NCBI RefSeq assembly: GCF_025506275.1 | Contig: NZ_QYCP01000095.1 | Coordinates: 62,001 to 126,000, forward strand | Length of the DNA stretch: 64,000 nt | Source of the DNA: Brevibacterium permense | GTDB taxonomy: Bacteria; Actinomycetota; Actinomycetes; Actinomycetales; Brevibacteriaceae | Direction of reading: 5' to 3' | Part shown: positions 16,747 to 26,000 of the stretch, piece after piece | How the letters are laid out: each line of letters starts with the position of its first letter | Numbering within the stretch: position 1 is the first letter of the stretch | Position numbers and translations under genes: made by a program | The notes under the pieces: generated by a model | Database searches by the model: none | The model's input: the letters and a program-made list of their open reading frames with translations, nothing else | What the model was told of the DNA's origin: nothing

Positions 16747-17508
16747 ATGCGAGACAGTGGGCAGATGAACGGATCAGCTTCGCACGAACCGCTGTTGCAT
16801 GCCGCCCTCAACGGTGATCGCGACCACCCGGCGACTCCGCGGACACCGCAGTCCATCGCCGCCGAGGCGGCCGCCGCCGTGGCAGCAGGTGCTCAGGTCA
16901 TCCACCTCCACCCCTTCGATGCGACCGGCCGGCAGACCTTTCATACTGAACCGGTCTCGGCCACGATTCGTGAGGTGCGTGCCGCGTGCCCGGGGACTCC
17001 GATCTCTTTGAGCACCGCAGCCGAGATCGAACCCGATCCGCAGGTCCGTCTCACGCTCATCTCCGAATGGACCGAGCTGCCTGACTCCGTCAGTGCCAAT
17101 CAAGGTGAGTCGGGAATTCGCGAAGTGTGCGAACTGCTCATCGAGCACGGTGTTCGAGTCGAGGCAGGTCTGCTCAGCCTCGACGATGCAGCGGCATTCG
17201 TCGATTCCGGGCTGGCCGACCGATGCGCACGTGTGCTCGTCGAACCCACTGAGACCGATCCGGATCGTGCCTTGGCTGAGGCCGCCGCGATCGAACGAGT
17301 CCTTGCCGAAGCGGGCATCGAATTGCCGCAGGTCCACCATGGGGAGGGCATCGCCTCCTGGGTCGTCAATGCCCGAGCCATCAGGCGCGGCCACGGCATC
17401 CGCACCGGCTTGGAGGACACTCCGGTCCTCATCGACGGCACTCAGGCAACCGGCAACGGAGAACTCGTTTCGGTTGCCGCCGGTCTCCTCGCCGAGCTCG
17501 GGAACTGA
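16747..17508 (+). CDS. BKACE-family (DUF849) beta-keto acid cleavage enzyme
   Basis: A protein of up to 253 residues resembling the beta-keto acid cleavage enzymes, which use zinc to split a beta-keto acid with acetyl-CoA into acetoacetate and a new acyl-CoA. It has the zinc-ligand strand VIHLHPFD, the SLSTAAEIE segment, EAGLLSLDDAAAF and QVHHGEGIASW. It is shorter than most members (about 280-300) and acts on an unknown substrate. No ribosome-binding site clearly decides between ATG 16747 and ATG 16765. Neighbours give no pathway, although the LcdH-like dehydrogenase at 34015 belongs to a family that partners BKACE in carnitine breakdown. Confidence 0.75.
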   Translation: MRDSGQMNGSASHEPLLHAALNGDRDHPATPRTPQSIAAEAAAAVAAGAQVIHLHPFDATGRQTFHTEPVSATIREVRAACPGTPISLSTAAEIEPDPQVRLTLISEWTELPDSVSANQGESGIREVCELLIEHGVRVEAGLLSLDDAAAFVDSGLADRCARVLVEPTETDPDRALAEAAAIERVLAEAGIELPQVHHGEGIASWVVNARAIRRGHGIRTGLEDTPVLIDGTQATGNGELVSVAAGLLAELGN

Positions 17509-17540
17509 CCCGAGGTCACACGGACAACGGCTCTCCCGAC

Positions 17541-17546
17541 TAACCT
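17541..17546 (+). promoter_or_regulatory. -10 box of a leaderless promoter
   Basis: TAACCT ends six bases before the ATG at 17553, which fits transcription starting at or beside the start codon. No Shine-Dalgarno sequence is present. Confidence 0.5.
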
Positions 17547-17552
17547 GTGGCC

Positions 17553-18341
17553 ATGACTGATTTCCTCAAACTGCGGAAGTCCGCCCCGGACGGCTTCTTC
17601 GCCGCCGAGGCCGCCGGGCTGAGATGGCTGGCCGAACCAGATGTGGTCCCGGTCGTCGAAGTGCTCGAACACGGGCCGGATTTTCTGCGGCTGCGCCGTC
17701 TCCGGGAAACCGGTCCCCACGCCGCGGCGGCCGCTGACTTCGGTCGTGCCCTCGCCCGGCTCCACGATGCGGGTGCTCCCGGTTTCGGTTGGTCACCGGC
17801 CCCGCAGTCATTCTTCGGCCCTCTCGACAGTCCCTTCGAGGTGCGTGCCGAGCCCGTCGACGACTTCACCGACTATTGGGTCGGGCAGCGCTTACGACCC
17901 CTGACCGCCGCGGCTGCCGGGGATCTCAGAGGTGAGGCCCGGGCGACGGTCGCCTCGGCGATCGATGCCATCGCGTCTGGCGCCTTCGCCGGCATCTGCG
18001 GTGAGGGTGAGGAGACGACGGCGCGCGTCCATGGTGACCTGTGGGCGGGGAATCTTATGTGGACACCGACCGGGGTGACGCTCATCGATCCGGCCGCCCA
18101 CGGCGGTCACCGACTGGAAGACCTCGCGTTGCTCGCCCTTTTCGGTGCCCCGTTTCTCGAGAAGATCTTCTCCGGCTACGAACAGGCCCACCCGATGCCG
18201 GACGGTTGGCAGGAGGACCTGCCGGCGCACAGCTTCTTCGCTCTGCTCGCTCATATTCGCCTGTTCGGGCGCGGATTCCTCGGGCAGACGGTCAGCGCCG
18301 CCCGGTCGATCATCGCCCGGGCGGAACAGCTGGACCGGTGA
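17553..18341 (+). CDS. Fructosamine kinase family protein
   Basis: A 262-residue protein-kinase-like fold enzyme of the fructosamine/ketosamine-3-kinase family, which phosphorylates glycated amines and so helps to remove sugar adducts from proteins. Seen features are the N-terminal lobe FFAAEAAGLRWLAEP with the glutamate after the usual lysine region, GRALARLHDAG, the catalytic loop RVHGDLWAGNLMW and the metal-binding LIDPAAHGGHRLEDLALLALFG, characteristic of this family. The length is typical. An ATG at 17553 placed just after a -10 box suggests a leaderless mRNA; an in-frame GTG lies at 17547. It ends 2 bases before a convergent gene. Confidence 0.88.
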   Translation: MTDFLKLRKSAPDGFFAAEAAGLRWLAEPDVVPVVEVLEHGPDFLRLRRLRETGPHAAAAADFGRALARLHDAGAPGFGWSPAPQSFFGPLDSPFEVRAEPVDDFTDYWVGQRLRPLTAAAAGDLRGEARATVASAIDAIASGAFAGICGEGEETTARVHGDLWAGNLMWTPTGVTLIDPAAHGGHRLEDLALLALFGAPFLEKIFSGYEQAHPMPDGWQEDLPAHSFFALLAHIRLFGRGFLGQTVSAARSIIARAEQLDR

Positions 18342-18343
18342 GG

Positions 18344-19147
18344 TCACTTCAAGGAGATCTCCACCGGGTCGGAGAACAGTCCGCCGGCGAAGGTCAGCTT
18401 GTTCGGGTCAGCGTCTTCGGGCACATCGAAGACGAGGACACCCTCGGCGGTGTTTCCGGGGTTGATCTCTTCGAGGAAGAGGATGTTGTCCTCGGCCGCA
18501 TAGATACCGGCTTCTGAATCCGCAGAGTAGGTGTTGCCGGACTCATCACCGAGTTTGATGTCGTCGTCGAAGAAGTAGTTCGGATCCGATCCGGTGTTCT
18601 TCACCGACAGTTCGATCTGGACGAACTGTCCCTGTGCCTTGGCGTTGAGGAATTCGTCGCCGACCTGTGAGACACCGTCCTCGACCTTTGCGACGGTGAT
18701 CTCCCAGTGATCAGCGGCCACGGTGTCTCCGATGCCGTGCGAAGCCTCCTCGGCGGGTTTGTCGGCGGCCTCCTTCTTCTTCGTGGACTCCCCCGACTGT
18801 TGAGCGTCGGATGAGCCGCTCTCCGCAGTGCTGGTGTCATCTCCCCCGCCTCCGATCGCGCTGGCTGCGGCGATGATGACGATGACGACGAGCAGCCAGA
18901 ACCACCAGCGCTTCAGCAGCGGCTTCTTCCGTTTCGGCGGCCTCTGACCGTAGGGCTGCTGCGGGTAGCCTCCGGCTCTGTAGGCCGGTGCGTTCTGTGC
19001 GGGTGCCCACGGCTGGGGGTCGAAGTTCTGAGCTGGCTGCTGGTTGTGGGTGTTGTGAGGGGGCTGGTGCTGCGGGGACCATTGGGGCTGAGGCTGTGGT
19101 GACTGCGGCTGCTGCGGGGTGTTCTGGGGATTCCGCGAGTGGGACAT
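18344..19147 (-). CDS. DUF4352 membrane-anchored protein
   Basis: A 267-residue protein with a Gln/Pro-rich cytoplasmic N-terminus (about 1-70), a KRKK stretch, one membrane segment (WWFWLLVVIVIIAAASAIG), an acidic/Ser-rich linker, and a C-terminal immunoglobulin-like DUF4352 domain (about 140-267: WEITVAKVEDGVSQVG, then GQFVQIELSVKNTGSDP). This architecture is common in Gram-positive surface proteins of unknown function, possibly binding peptides or antibiotics at the envelope. The ATG at 19147 has GAAGGAG upstream. The short repetitive N-terminus (QPQ/HQPP) is low-complexity. Confidence 0.85.
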   Translation of the reverse strand: MSHSRNPQNTPQQPQSPQPQPQWSPQHQPPHNTHNQQPAQNFDPQPWAPAQNAPAYRAGGYPQQPYGQRPPKRKKPLLKRWWFWLLVVIVIIAAASAIGGGGDDTSTAESGSSDAQQSGESTKKKEAADKPAEEASHGIGDTVAADHWEITVAKVEDGVSQVGDEFLNAKAQGQFVQIELSVKNTGSDPNYFFDDDIKLGDESGNTYSADSEAGIYAAEDNILFLEEINPGNTAEGVLVFDVPEDADPNKLTFAGGLFSDPVEISLK

Positions 19148-19293
19148 GACGCTCCTTCGAAGCTGGTTCTGGCTGACTGCTCCAGCTTCGTTGCGTCCGG
19201 GCCCCGGCGCGTCCGCATTCAGGCTGGTTCACTCCAGCCGATCGGTGAGCTCGTCCAGCCGAAAGGTGGACTACGTGTGTCAGCCCCCGCGGT

Positions 19294-19299
19294 TACGAT
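19294..19299 (+). promoter_or_regulatory. -10 box of a leaderless promoter
   Basis: TACGAT ends six bases before the GTG start at 19306 of the kinase gene. There is no Shine-Dalgarno sequence, so a leaderless transcript is likely. Confidence 0.5.
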
Positions 19300-19305
19300 T
19301 CTCTT

Positions 19306-20727
19306 GTGTCAGTACAATCCGCTCCTCGCCGCCGAATCCCGCGCGGCGTGCGCATCGCCGGCAGCGTCCTCGTCGGCGTCATTCTCTACCTCTTCGGGTT
19401 CTTCACCTCGTCGATGGCGGTGGCGGCGAACGCCTGGGCCTTCTCCGACGGGGAACTCAACGACACCGGACTCGTCGCCGTCCTGCTGCTGTTCCTCGTG
19501 TGGGGGCTCGTCTTCCTCCGTCACCGATGGCCGTGGGTGCCCTTCGTCGCCGGTGGACTGCTCACCGCGGGTTGGGGCGATGCGCTGATGCTGCTCATTG
19601 CGGTCTTCCACCTCGTCATCCGAGCACCCCGGCGGCAGGCGATCACCGCCTCGGCGGTGGGCACCGGACTGATCGCGTTCTCCACGTTGAGGATGTGCCT
19701 GGCACCGGCTGAGCACAATCCCTTCAGCATCTTCTTCCTGCCCGATCCGGCTCAGGTCACCGGACTCGAGGCGACCATTCCGCCGGAGGATTCGCACCTG
19801 GCGATCAGAATCATCACGGTCGCCGCCGGAGTCATCGGACTGTGTACGGCGCTGGGAGTCGGTGCGCTTCTGCGTCGGACTCGGAGGATGAGGGCGGTCG
19901 AGTCGATCGCCGAACGCGAAGCTCAGCGCAATGAGTCGCTCACGGCCGAGATCGCGCGGCAGTCGGAACGAGAGCTCTTGGCACGCGAGCTTCACGACAC
20001 GCTCTCCCACCGACTGTCGGTGATCTCTCTGCATACCGGTGCCCTTGAGGTCGGGGCACGCGCCGACCCCGAGGTCGCTGCGACGGCGTCTGCCCTGGGA
20101 GAGGAGGCCCGTGCGTCCATGGAGGATCTGCGTCATCTGGTGGGTGGCGTGAGGAGCGGAGATCTGGCCGATCCGCGGCCGGGCCATGGCACTTCGTCGC
20201 CTCCGAGTCGTGCGACGATGTCAGCGATTCCCGAGCTCATCTCCTCTGTGGCCTCCACCGGTACGGTCATCCGCCCGCTCGTCGTCATCCAGGACGTGGA
20301 CTCATGCCCGCCTGCGCTCGACCGTGCGGCCTATCGCATTGTTCAGGAGGCTCTGACCAACGCGATGAAACATGCACCGAACATGCCCGTGACGGTGGAC
20401 GTCGCCGTCTCGGCAACTCGCGGAATCCAGATCTCGGTGAGCAATCCGCTTCCTCGTGGTGCAGCCCCGGTCGAGGTTCCGCCTCGCCCCCGATACGCAC
20501 CGGGGTCGGCTCGAGAACCCGGCGCCGGTGCGCCTGCTCAGAAGTGGAGGCCGCCCGGGACGAGTCCTGTGCCGCACGGGGCGCACTTGGCGTCAACCGG
20601 GTCGGGGTCCGGGCTCGTCGGCATCCGGGAGCGCGCCGAGATGCTCGGCGGCGACGCGTCGACCGGGGTGATCGGCAATGAGTTCCACGTCCAGGTGAGC
20701 TTCCGATCCTTCTCTCGTCCGAACTGA
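19306..20727 (+). CDS. Sensor histidine kinase (NarL class)
   Basis: A 473-residue kinase with four or five membrane segments in residues 18-190, a coiled linker rich in Glu/Arg, the HisKA_3 domain with phospho-acceptor H230 in LARELHDTLSHRLSV, and a C-terminal ATPase domain (AAYRIVQEALTNAMKHA, then GSGLVGIRERAEMLGG). A Pro/Gly/Ala-rich insert of about 40 residues separates the two halves of the ATPase domain. It pairs with the response regulator at 20879 on the same strand, 151 bases downstream with a promoter of its own. The ligand is unknown. Confidence 0.92.
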   Translation: MSVQSAPRRRIPRGVRIAGSVLVGVILYLFGFFTSSMAVAANAWAFSDGELNDTGLVAVLLLFLVWGLVFLRHRWPWVPFVAGGLLTAGWGDALMLLIAVFHLVIRAPRRQAITASAVGTGLIAFSTLRMCLAPAEHNPFSIFFLPDPAQVTGLEATIPPEDSHLAIRIITVAAGVIGLCTALGVGALLRRTRRMRAVESIAEREAQRNESLTAEIARQSERELLARELHDTLSHRLSVISLHTGALEVGARADPEVAATASALGEEARASMEDLRHLVGGVRSGDLADPRPGHGTSSPPSRATMSAIPELISSVASTGTVIRPLVVIQDVDSCPPALDRAAYRIVQEALTNAMKHAPNMPVTVDVAVSATRGIQISVSNPLPRGAAPVEVPPRPRYAPGSAREPGAGAPAQKWRPPGTSPVPHGAHLASTGSGSGLVGIRERAEMLGGDASTGVIGNEFHVQVSFRSFSRPN

Positions 20728-20815
20728 TCCACAGTCTGTCCGGACTGTTTCGCATTCTGCCGAAACGTCTGCCGAGATCGGCCGTAGGAGCCCGACGGAG
20801 AAGCGACTTCAGCTC

Positions 20816-20859
20816 CTCGATCAGCCGTGACAGGGGCCTCGACCAGCCGTGACACGGGC
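20816..20859 (+). repeat. Two tandem 22-bp direct repeats before the response-regulator gene
   Basis: CTCGATCAGCCGTGACA and CTCGACCAGCCGTGACA begin two 22-bp units that follow one another exactly and differ at two positions. A further partial copy (CTCGG) follows. A spacing of two helical turns just before the -10 region suits a binding site for a regulator dimer, perhaps autoregulation. Confidence 0.55.
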
Positions 20860-20865
20860 CTCGGG

Positions 20866-20871
20866 TATTGT
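20866..20871 (+). promoter_or_regulatory. -10 box for the response-regulator gene
   Basis: TATTGT ends seven bases before the ATG at 20879, which is consistent with a leaderless mRNA. The tandem 22-bp repeats occupy the -20 to -55 region. Confidence 0.45.
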
Positions 20872-20878
20872 GACATCT

Positions 20879-21544
20879 ATGAACCAAGCCGCCCCGATCC
20901 GAGTCATGGTCGTCGATGACGATCCCATGGTCATCACCGGGATCAGGGGAATCCTCCAAGCGGCCGACGGCGTCGACGTCGTCGCCTCGGCGTTGAGCGG
21001 GGAAGAGTCCGTTGAGAAGGCATCTCTGCATTTTCCCGATGTCGTGCTCATGGATATCCAGATGCCGGGAATCGGCGGGATCGAAGCCACTCAGCGTCTG
21101 CTCAACAGTGTACGACCGCCGAAGGTGGTGTCTCTGACGAGCATGAGCAGCGACGATCACCTCTTCATGGCGCTCGAGGCCGGAGCCGCCGGATACCTGC
21201 TCAAGGACATCGGCCCTGTGGAACTCGCCGCCGCGATCCGCAAGGTTCACGCCGGTGAGCCCATCCTCTCCCCGCAGTCGATGCGGCAGGTCATCGCCAA
21301 GGTCAGATCGAACTCAGACCATCGACTGCAGAGAGAGGCCGTTGAACTGCTGTCCGGACTGACAGACCGCGAGCGGCAGATCGCCGAACTCGTGGCCGAC
21401 GGTCGGTCCAATCAGGAGATCGCCGAGGAGACGTTCATGAGTCTGGCTACGGTCAAGACTCACCTCAACCGGATCAACGTCAAATTGGACACGAACAATC
21501 GCGTGCGCATCGCCACGATGGTCGTCAGGGCTCAGCAGAACTGA
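20879..21544 (+). CDS. NarL/LuxR-type response regulator
   Basis: A 221-residue regulator: receiver domain with acidic residues D13-D15, phospho-acceptor D59 in VLMDIQMPG, and lysine in YLLKDIGP, then a LuxR helix-turn-helix (GLTDRERQIAELVADGRSNQEIA and TVKTHLNRINVKL). The ATG at 20879 is chosen because it lies just behind a -10 box; an upstream in-frame ATG at 20849 falls within the direct repeats. It is the cognate partner of the kinase at 19306. No obvious target gene adjoins it, because the next gene (MHS transporter) is convergent. Confidence 0.93.
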   Translation: MNQAAPIRVMVVDDDPMVITGIRGILQAADGVDVVASALSGEESVEKASLHFPDVVLMDIQMPGIGGIEATQRLLNSVRPPKVVSLTSMSSDDHLFMALEAGAAGYLLKDIGPVELAAAIRKVHAGEPILSPQSMRQVIAKVRSNSDHRLQREAVELLSGLTDRERQIAELVADGRSNQEIAEETFMSLATVKTHLNRINVKLDTNNRVRIATMVVRAQQN

Positions 21545-21573
21545 AGCCCTCCGGCCGGCCCCGCCCTGCCCAC

Positions 21574-22938
21574 TCAGCGTTTCGCAATTCGCCACATTCC
21601 GGAGCTCTGCTCGGCTTCGTTCGCCACCGACAGGTCGATGCCTTTCCTGTCGCGGACCAGCGAGACCGCCAGCAGCGAGATTGCCGACATGACCAGCAGG
21701 TAAAGCGACACCGAGGCGGTGGTTCCAGTCGCCTGCAGCAGCCCTTGAGCGATCGTCGGGGCAAACGCCCCGCCGAGGACCGCGCCCAAAGCATAGGAGA
21801 TGGCGACTCCGCTGAACCTGATCGAGGCAGGGAAGAGTTCGACGTAGAGGGCAGCCTGCGGACCGTACGAGAGTCCCAATCCGATGGAGAAGATGCCCAA
21901 TGCCAGATACAGCAGGCCGAGGTCGCCGGTGTCGATGAGCCAGAACAGTGGGAAGGCCGTGACGATGAGGATGAGGAATCCCAAGACGTAGGTCTTCACC
22001 CGTCCGATGTGGTCGGCCAGCACACCCGAGGCCGCTGTGGAGACCAACCAGACGAACGATCCGAACGTGATGGCCAGCAGCACATCCGTCTGGTCGAAGC
22101 CGACGGGGTCGGTCGCATACTTCGTCACGAAGCCGCCGGTGGTCATGTACCCGCTGGCGTTGTTGCCGGCGAAGATCAGTGCGGCGACGAGGACCAGGGA
22201 CAGGTGCTTTTTGAAGAGCACGAGGATCGGGGCCTTGCGTTTGGCGGTCTCGGCGGTCATCTCTTGGAACACCGGGGTGTCTTCCACGGCCCGACGCACC
22301 CAGTATCCGACGCCGATGAGCACGACGGACAGCAGGAACGGGATTCGCCAGCCCCATTCCATGAACGCCTCTCCAGGAGAGATGACACCGGTCATCAGGG
22401 CGATTACGCCGGAGGACAGCAGCATTCCCAGCGGAACGCCGAGCTGAGGGTATGAGCCGGCGCGCCCGCGCTTGTCCTCGTCGGCGTGTTCGACGGCGAG
22501 AAGCGCCGCGCCGCCCCACTCCCCGCCGGCCGACAGACCTTGGACGATGCGCAGCAGGATGAGCAGAATCGGTGCAGTGATGCCGATAGTCTCGTACGTG
22601 GGGATGAGTCCGATGAGTGCGGTCGCCACACCCATTGTGACGAGGGTGACTACGAGGACGGCTCGACGACCGAGCCGGTCACCGAAGTGCCCGGACAGGA
22701 ATGCACCCAAGGGACGGAAGAGGAACGAGATTCCGATGGTGGCGAAGGCCAGCATCTGGCCGATGCCCTCCCCCGCCGGAGCGAAGTAGAGATGTGCGAA
22801 GACGAGCGCCGCCGCAGTCGAATAGGTGAAGTAGTCGTACCACTCGATGGTGGTGCCGATGACAGCGGCGAAGGCGACTCTGCGCTGGTTCATCTTCTGC
22901 GTCGGCGCAGGTGACGCCGAGGTAGGTGTCTGTGTCAT
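21574..22938 (-). CDS. MHS-family MFS transporter (metabolite:H+ symporter)
   Basis: A 454-residue transporter with twelve membrane segments. Family marks are GTTIEWYDYFTYSTAAALVF at helix 1, FRPLGAFLSGHFGDRLGRRAVL at the 2-3 loop, GLSAGGEWGGAALLAVEHA and the Ala/Gly-rich second half. MHS proteins import organic acids, betaines or aromatic acids with protons. The ATG at 22938 (MTQTPTS) has AAGGACG upstream; the frame continues to 23106 without a site. It lies 110 bases downstream of, and on the same strand as, the P450-reductase-flavodoxin gene, so uptake of that enzyme's substrate is the likely role. Confidence 0.88.
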   Translation of the reverse strand: MTQTPTSASPAPTQKMNQRRVAFAAVIGTTIEWYDYFTYSTAAALVFAHLYFAPAGEGIGQMLAFATIGISFLFRPLGAFLSGHFGDRLGRRAVLVVTLVTMGVATALIGLIPTYETIGITAPILLILLRIVQGLSAGGEWGGAALLAVEHADEDKRGRAGSYPQLGVPLGMLLSSGVIALMTGVISPGEAFMEWGWRIPFLLSVVLIGVGYWVRRAVEDTPVFQEMTAETAKRKAPILVLFKKHLSLVLVAALIFAGNNASGYMTTGGFVTKYATDPVGFDQTDVLLAITFGSFVWLVSTAASGVLADHIGRVKTYVLGFLILIVTAFPLFWLIDTGDLGLLYLALGIFSIGLGLSYGPQAALYVELFPASIRFSGVAISYALGAVLGGAFAPTIAQGLLQATGTTASVSLYLLVMSAISLLAVSLVRDRKGIDLSVANEAEQSSGMWRIAKR

Positions 22939-23048
22939 GTGAACGTCCTTGTCCAGTTGTGGTCGGTCTTCGTCGTCCGAATTGAAGAGATTGATGAGGT
23001 GGCCTCCGCCCGCGCCCGGATGGATCATCCGAGCACGGTCGGTCACCG

Positions 23049-26000
23049 TCAGACGGCAGCGAATGTGGTGCCGATTGTGGTGAGTACTCCTTCCGCCCAC
23101 TCGCATGCCGCTTCGGATGCCGGCACGGCGCCGCCTGCATCATGGCGGCCGTATTCGCCTTCCCGTACCGCGCCGCGCGCTTCGAGAGCTTCGGTAAGAA
23201 GCTCGCTTCCACGCGAGTAGGTCCGTGTGTAGCTGGCATCGCCGAGGCCGAACACGGCGAAGCGGATTCCCTGGAGATCGACGTCCCGCATTTTCAGCGT
23301 CCGGTAGAACTCGGTGGCCGATCTCGGCACGTCCCCGTCGCCGTAGGTCGAGCAGACGATGAGGTGGAACCGTTCTGGGTCGAGGTCGTCCGGAGAGATC
23401 TCTGCGAGGTCTCTGATCTCCAGGTCGTCGCGGTCGCCGAGGAAAGCGCCGATCTCTTCGGCGACGAGTTCGGCATTGCCCGATTCCGTTCCGAACAGGA
23501 CCGTGACCGGAAGACCGGGTGCCAAGCCTTCCGAGGAATTCGCCGAGGTGTCCTGCAGCGACTCGTCGAGGCTGAGGTCGCTGGCCGCTGCCATGAGTTC
23601 GGTTCGTGAAGTGATCTTGGACCTGCATCGTCCGGGTCCGGCGCCGAGGCGCTCTTTGAGATCGATGCGCCGCCATGAAGCGAAATCAGTGGCCTTGGCG
23701 TGCGGGGTCAGTCCGGGAGCACCGGTCGTCATCGATCCGGCGTTCAACTCCGACGCGATCTGTGCGGCCAGGCTTCGCGCATCGGCCCGCTGGTCGGGGA
23801 TGGTCCCTCGACCGTTGCCTTTGAGCCATCCGATGGCGAAGAGACCGGCGCTGATCTTTCCGTCGCCGGGAATCGGTGAGACGGGGCAAATGCCCTGTCG
23901 GGCACTTGTCATCGGGTCGCGAACGAATCCGATCGCGGTGATGACCGAGTCGACGTCGAGGCCGATATTATCTTCGTCGGTGCGCCGCAGCTCGATCCCG
24001 GTCACGGCACCGTCACCGGTGAGCGCCTCGGGAGTCGTTTCGAACCACCAATGGACGTGGATCGCATCGTGTGCGGGCTGCGTTTGCGCGGAGCAGGTGA
24101 GTTCAGCGAGGGCGTCGAGCTTCGCGTCTTTTCCGGGGATGCGCATCGTGAGGTCGACACCATGGAGTTCATGCACAAGGCCCGGCACTCGTCCGACTTC
24201 GCGGATCATGACGGGGTCGAACTTCGCTGTGCCCGCAGCTGAGCGGCCGATGATGTCGATCCGAGAGATGTCGCGTCGCAGTGAGGTGTAGGCGCTGTCA
24301 TCGATATCGCTGCCGTCGAGTGCTTGGGCATCGCAGGTGAGGAGCCGCAGCACGTCGATGGCGACGTTGCCCTGGCCGATCACGGCCACTCGTGAGCCGA
24401 GGTCGGGGGTGCGGGTGTGGCCGTCATCGTCTCGTTCGTCGGGATGGCCGTTGAGCAGTCGGGTGATACTGCCGGCCGAATAGACGTGTTTGAGGTCGGC
24501 GCCGGGGATGGCGAGGGGACGGTCGTGGGACAGGCCGCTTGCGAGAACCACTGAGTCGTATCCGGACTTGAGTTCGTCCATGGTCACATCGACGCCGAGT
24601 TCGGTGTTGCCGATGAATGTCGCACGGGGATCGGCGAAGAGACGGTCGAACTGCGCGGATACGGATTTGGTTCCCTGGTGATCTGCGGCCACTCCGTAGC
24701 GCAGCAGTCCGTAGGGGACGGGGAGCCTGTCGTAGACGTCGACTCGGCTTCCCGGCACTTGGCGGAGAATCTCCTTCGCAGAGAAGCAGCCGGACGGGCC
24801 GGCGCCGACGACGGCGATTCGCGGGCCTTCGGCGTCCGGCGCGGCACCGGCACCGCCCTGAGATCCGGAGTCGGTTCGGTCATCTCTCTTGGCGTGGGAG
24901 ATGCCGTAGTTCGGAGTGTCTTCTGCCGAATCCCAGGTCACCGGGAGGCTGAGCAGTCCGCGGAAGACCCAGCCGCCGATTCGGGTCTCGCGGGTTCGAT
25001 CGATGTCGAGTCCCTTGAGGGAGTTGAAGAGGAGGGGAAGCGCCACCTCGGCGATCTCCGCCCGTGCTGCCCAATTGCCCAGACACACGTGCACACCTTT
25101 GCTGAAAGCCAGGTGCGGTTTGACTTCACGGTGGATGTCGAAGCGATGTGCATCGTCCCACACGGCTTCGTCACGATTGGCCGAGAGCACACAGATACCC
25201 AGCTTCGCTCCGGCGGGAAGCAGCTTGCCCGCGAGTTCTGTCTCGCACGTGGTCTGTCGGGAATACATTCCGATGGGAGCAACCCATCGGATGGTCTCTT
25301 CGAAGACGGTCGGCCACAGTGCCGGATCGGCGACCGCGGCCGCCCGCTGTTCGGGATTCTCGAACATGGCCAGGGCCGCCACACCGAGGGCGTCGCGCGG
25401 TTCGTTGAGGCCGCCGCCGATCGTCATCTTGATATTGGCCCGAATCTGCTCGATGGGCATCCGGTCACCGGGCATGGACAGCAGCCCGGAGATCAGCGAG
25501 TGGTCTCGGTGGGTCAGGTGGTAACCGAGCATCTCGTCGAGCGCGGCATCGACTTCGTCGAAGGACTTCTTGCCTTTCGCCCAGACATCAGGATCGTCGG
25601 CGTAGTTGCCGGTGGCGTCGATCATCGTCTGCGACCAGCGCTGCAGATCCGACTGGTCAGCGTTGTAGAGGCCGAGCATGCGTCGCAGCGTCTCACTCGC
25701 ATACGGGGCGGCGAAGTCCCAGATGAGATCAACGTCAGGGCCTTTGCCGACGAGTTTCGCCAGGAGGTCTTCGGCGACCTCGCGATACATCTTCGTCCAG
25801 ATTCGTTTGACGTACCCCGGTTTGAGGACTGGCTGCCAGGCGCGTCGCTGTTCGTAGTGCATGGGATCGTCTCTGCGCAGCATGGAGTGTCCCATAGCAC
25901 GGATCTGCAGCGATCCTTCCTCGTCTGCGGAGAACGCTTCCTGATCGTGTTCGGTGACGCTGACTGCTTCGTAGCTGGTGATGAGGTAGCGGTTGACTGC

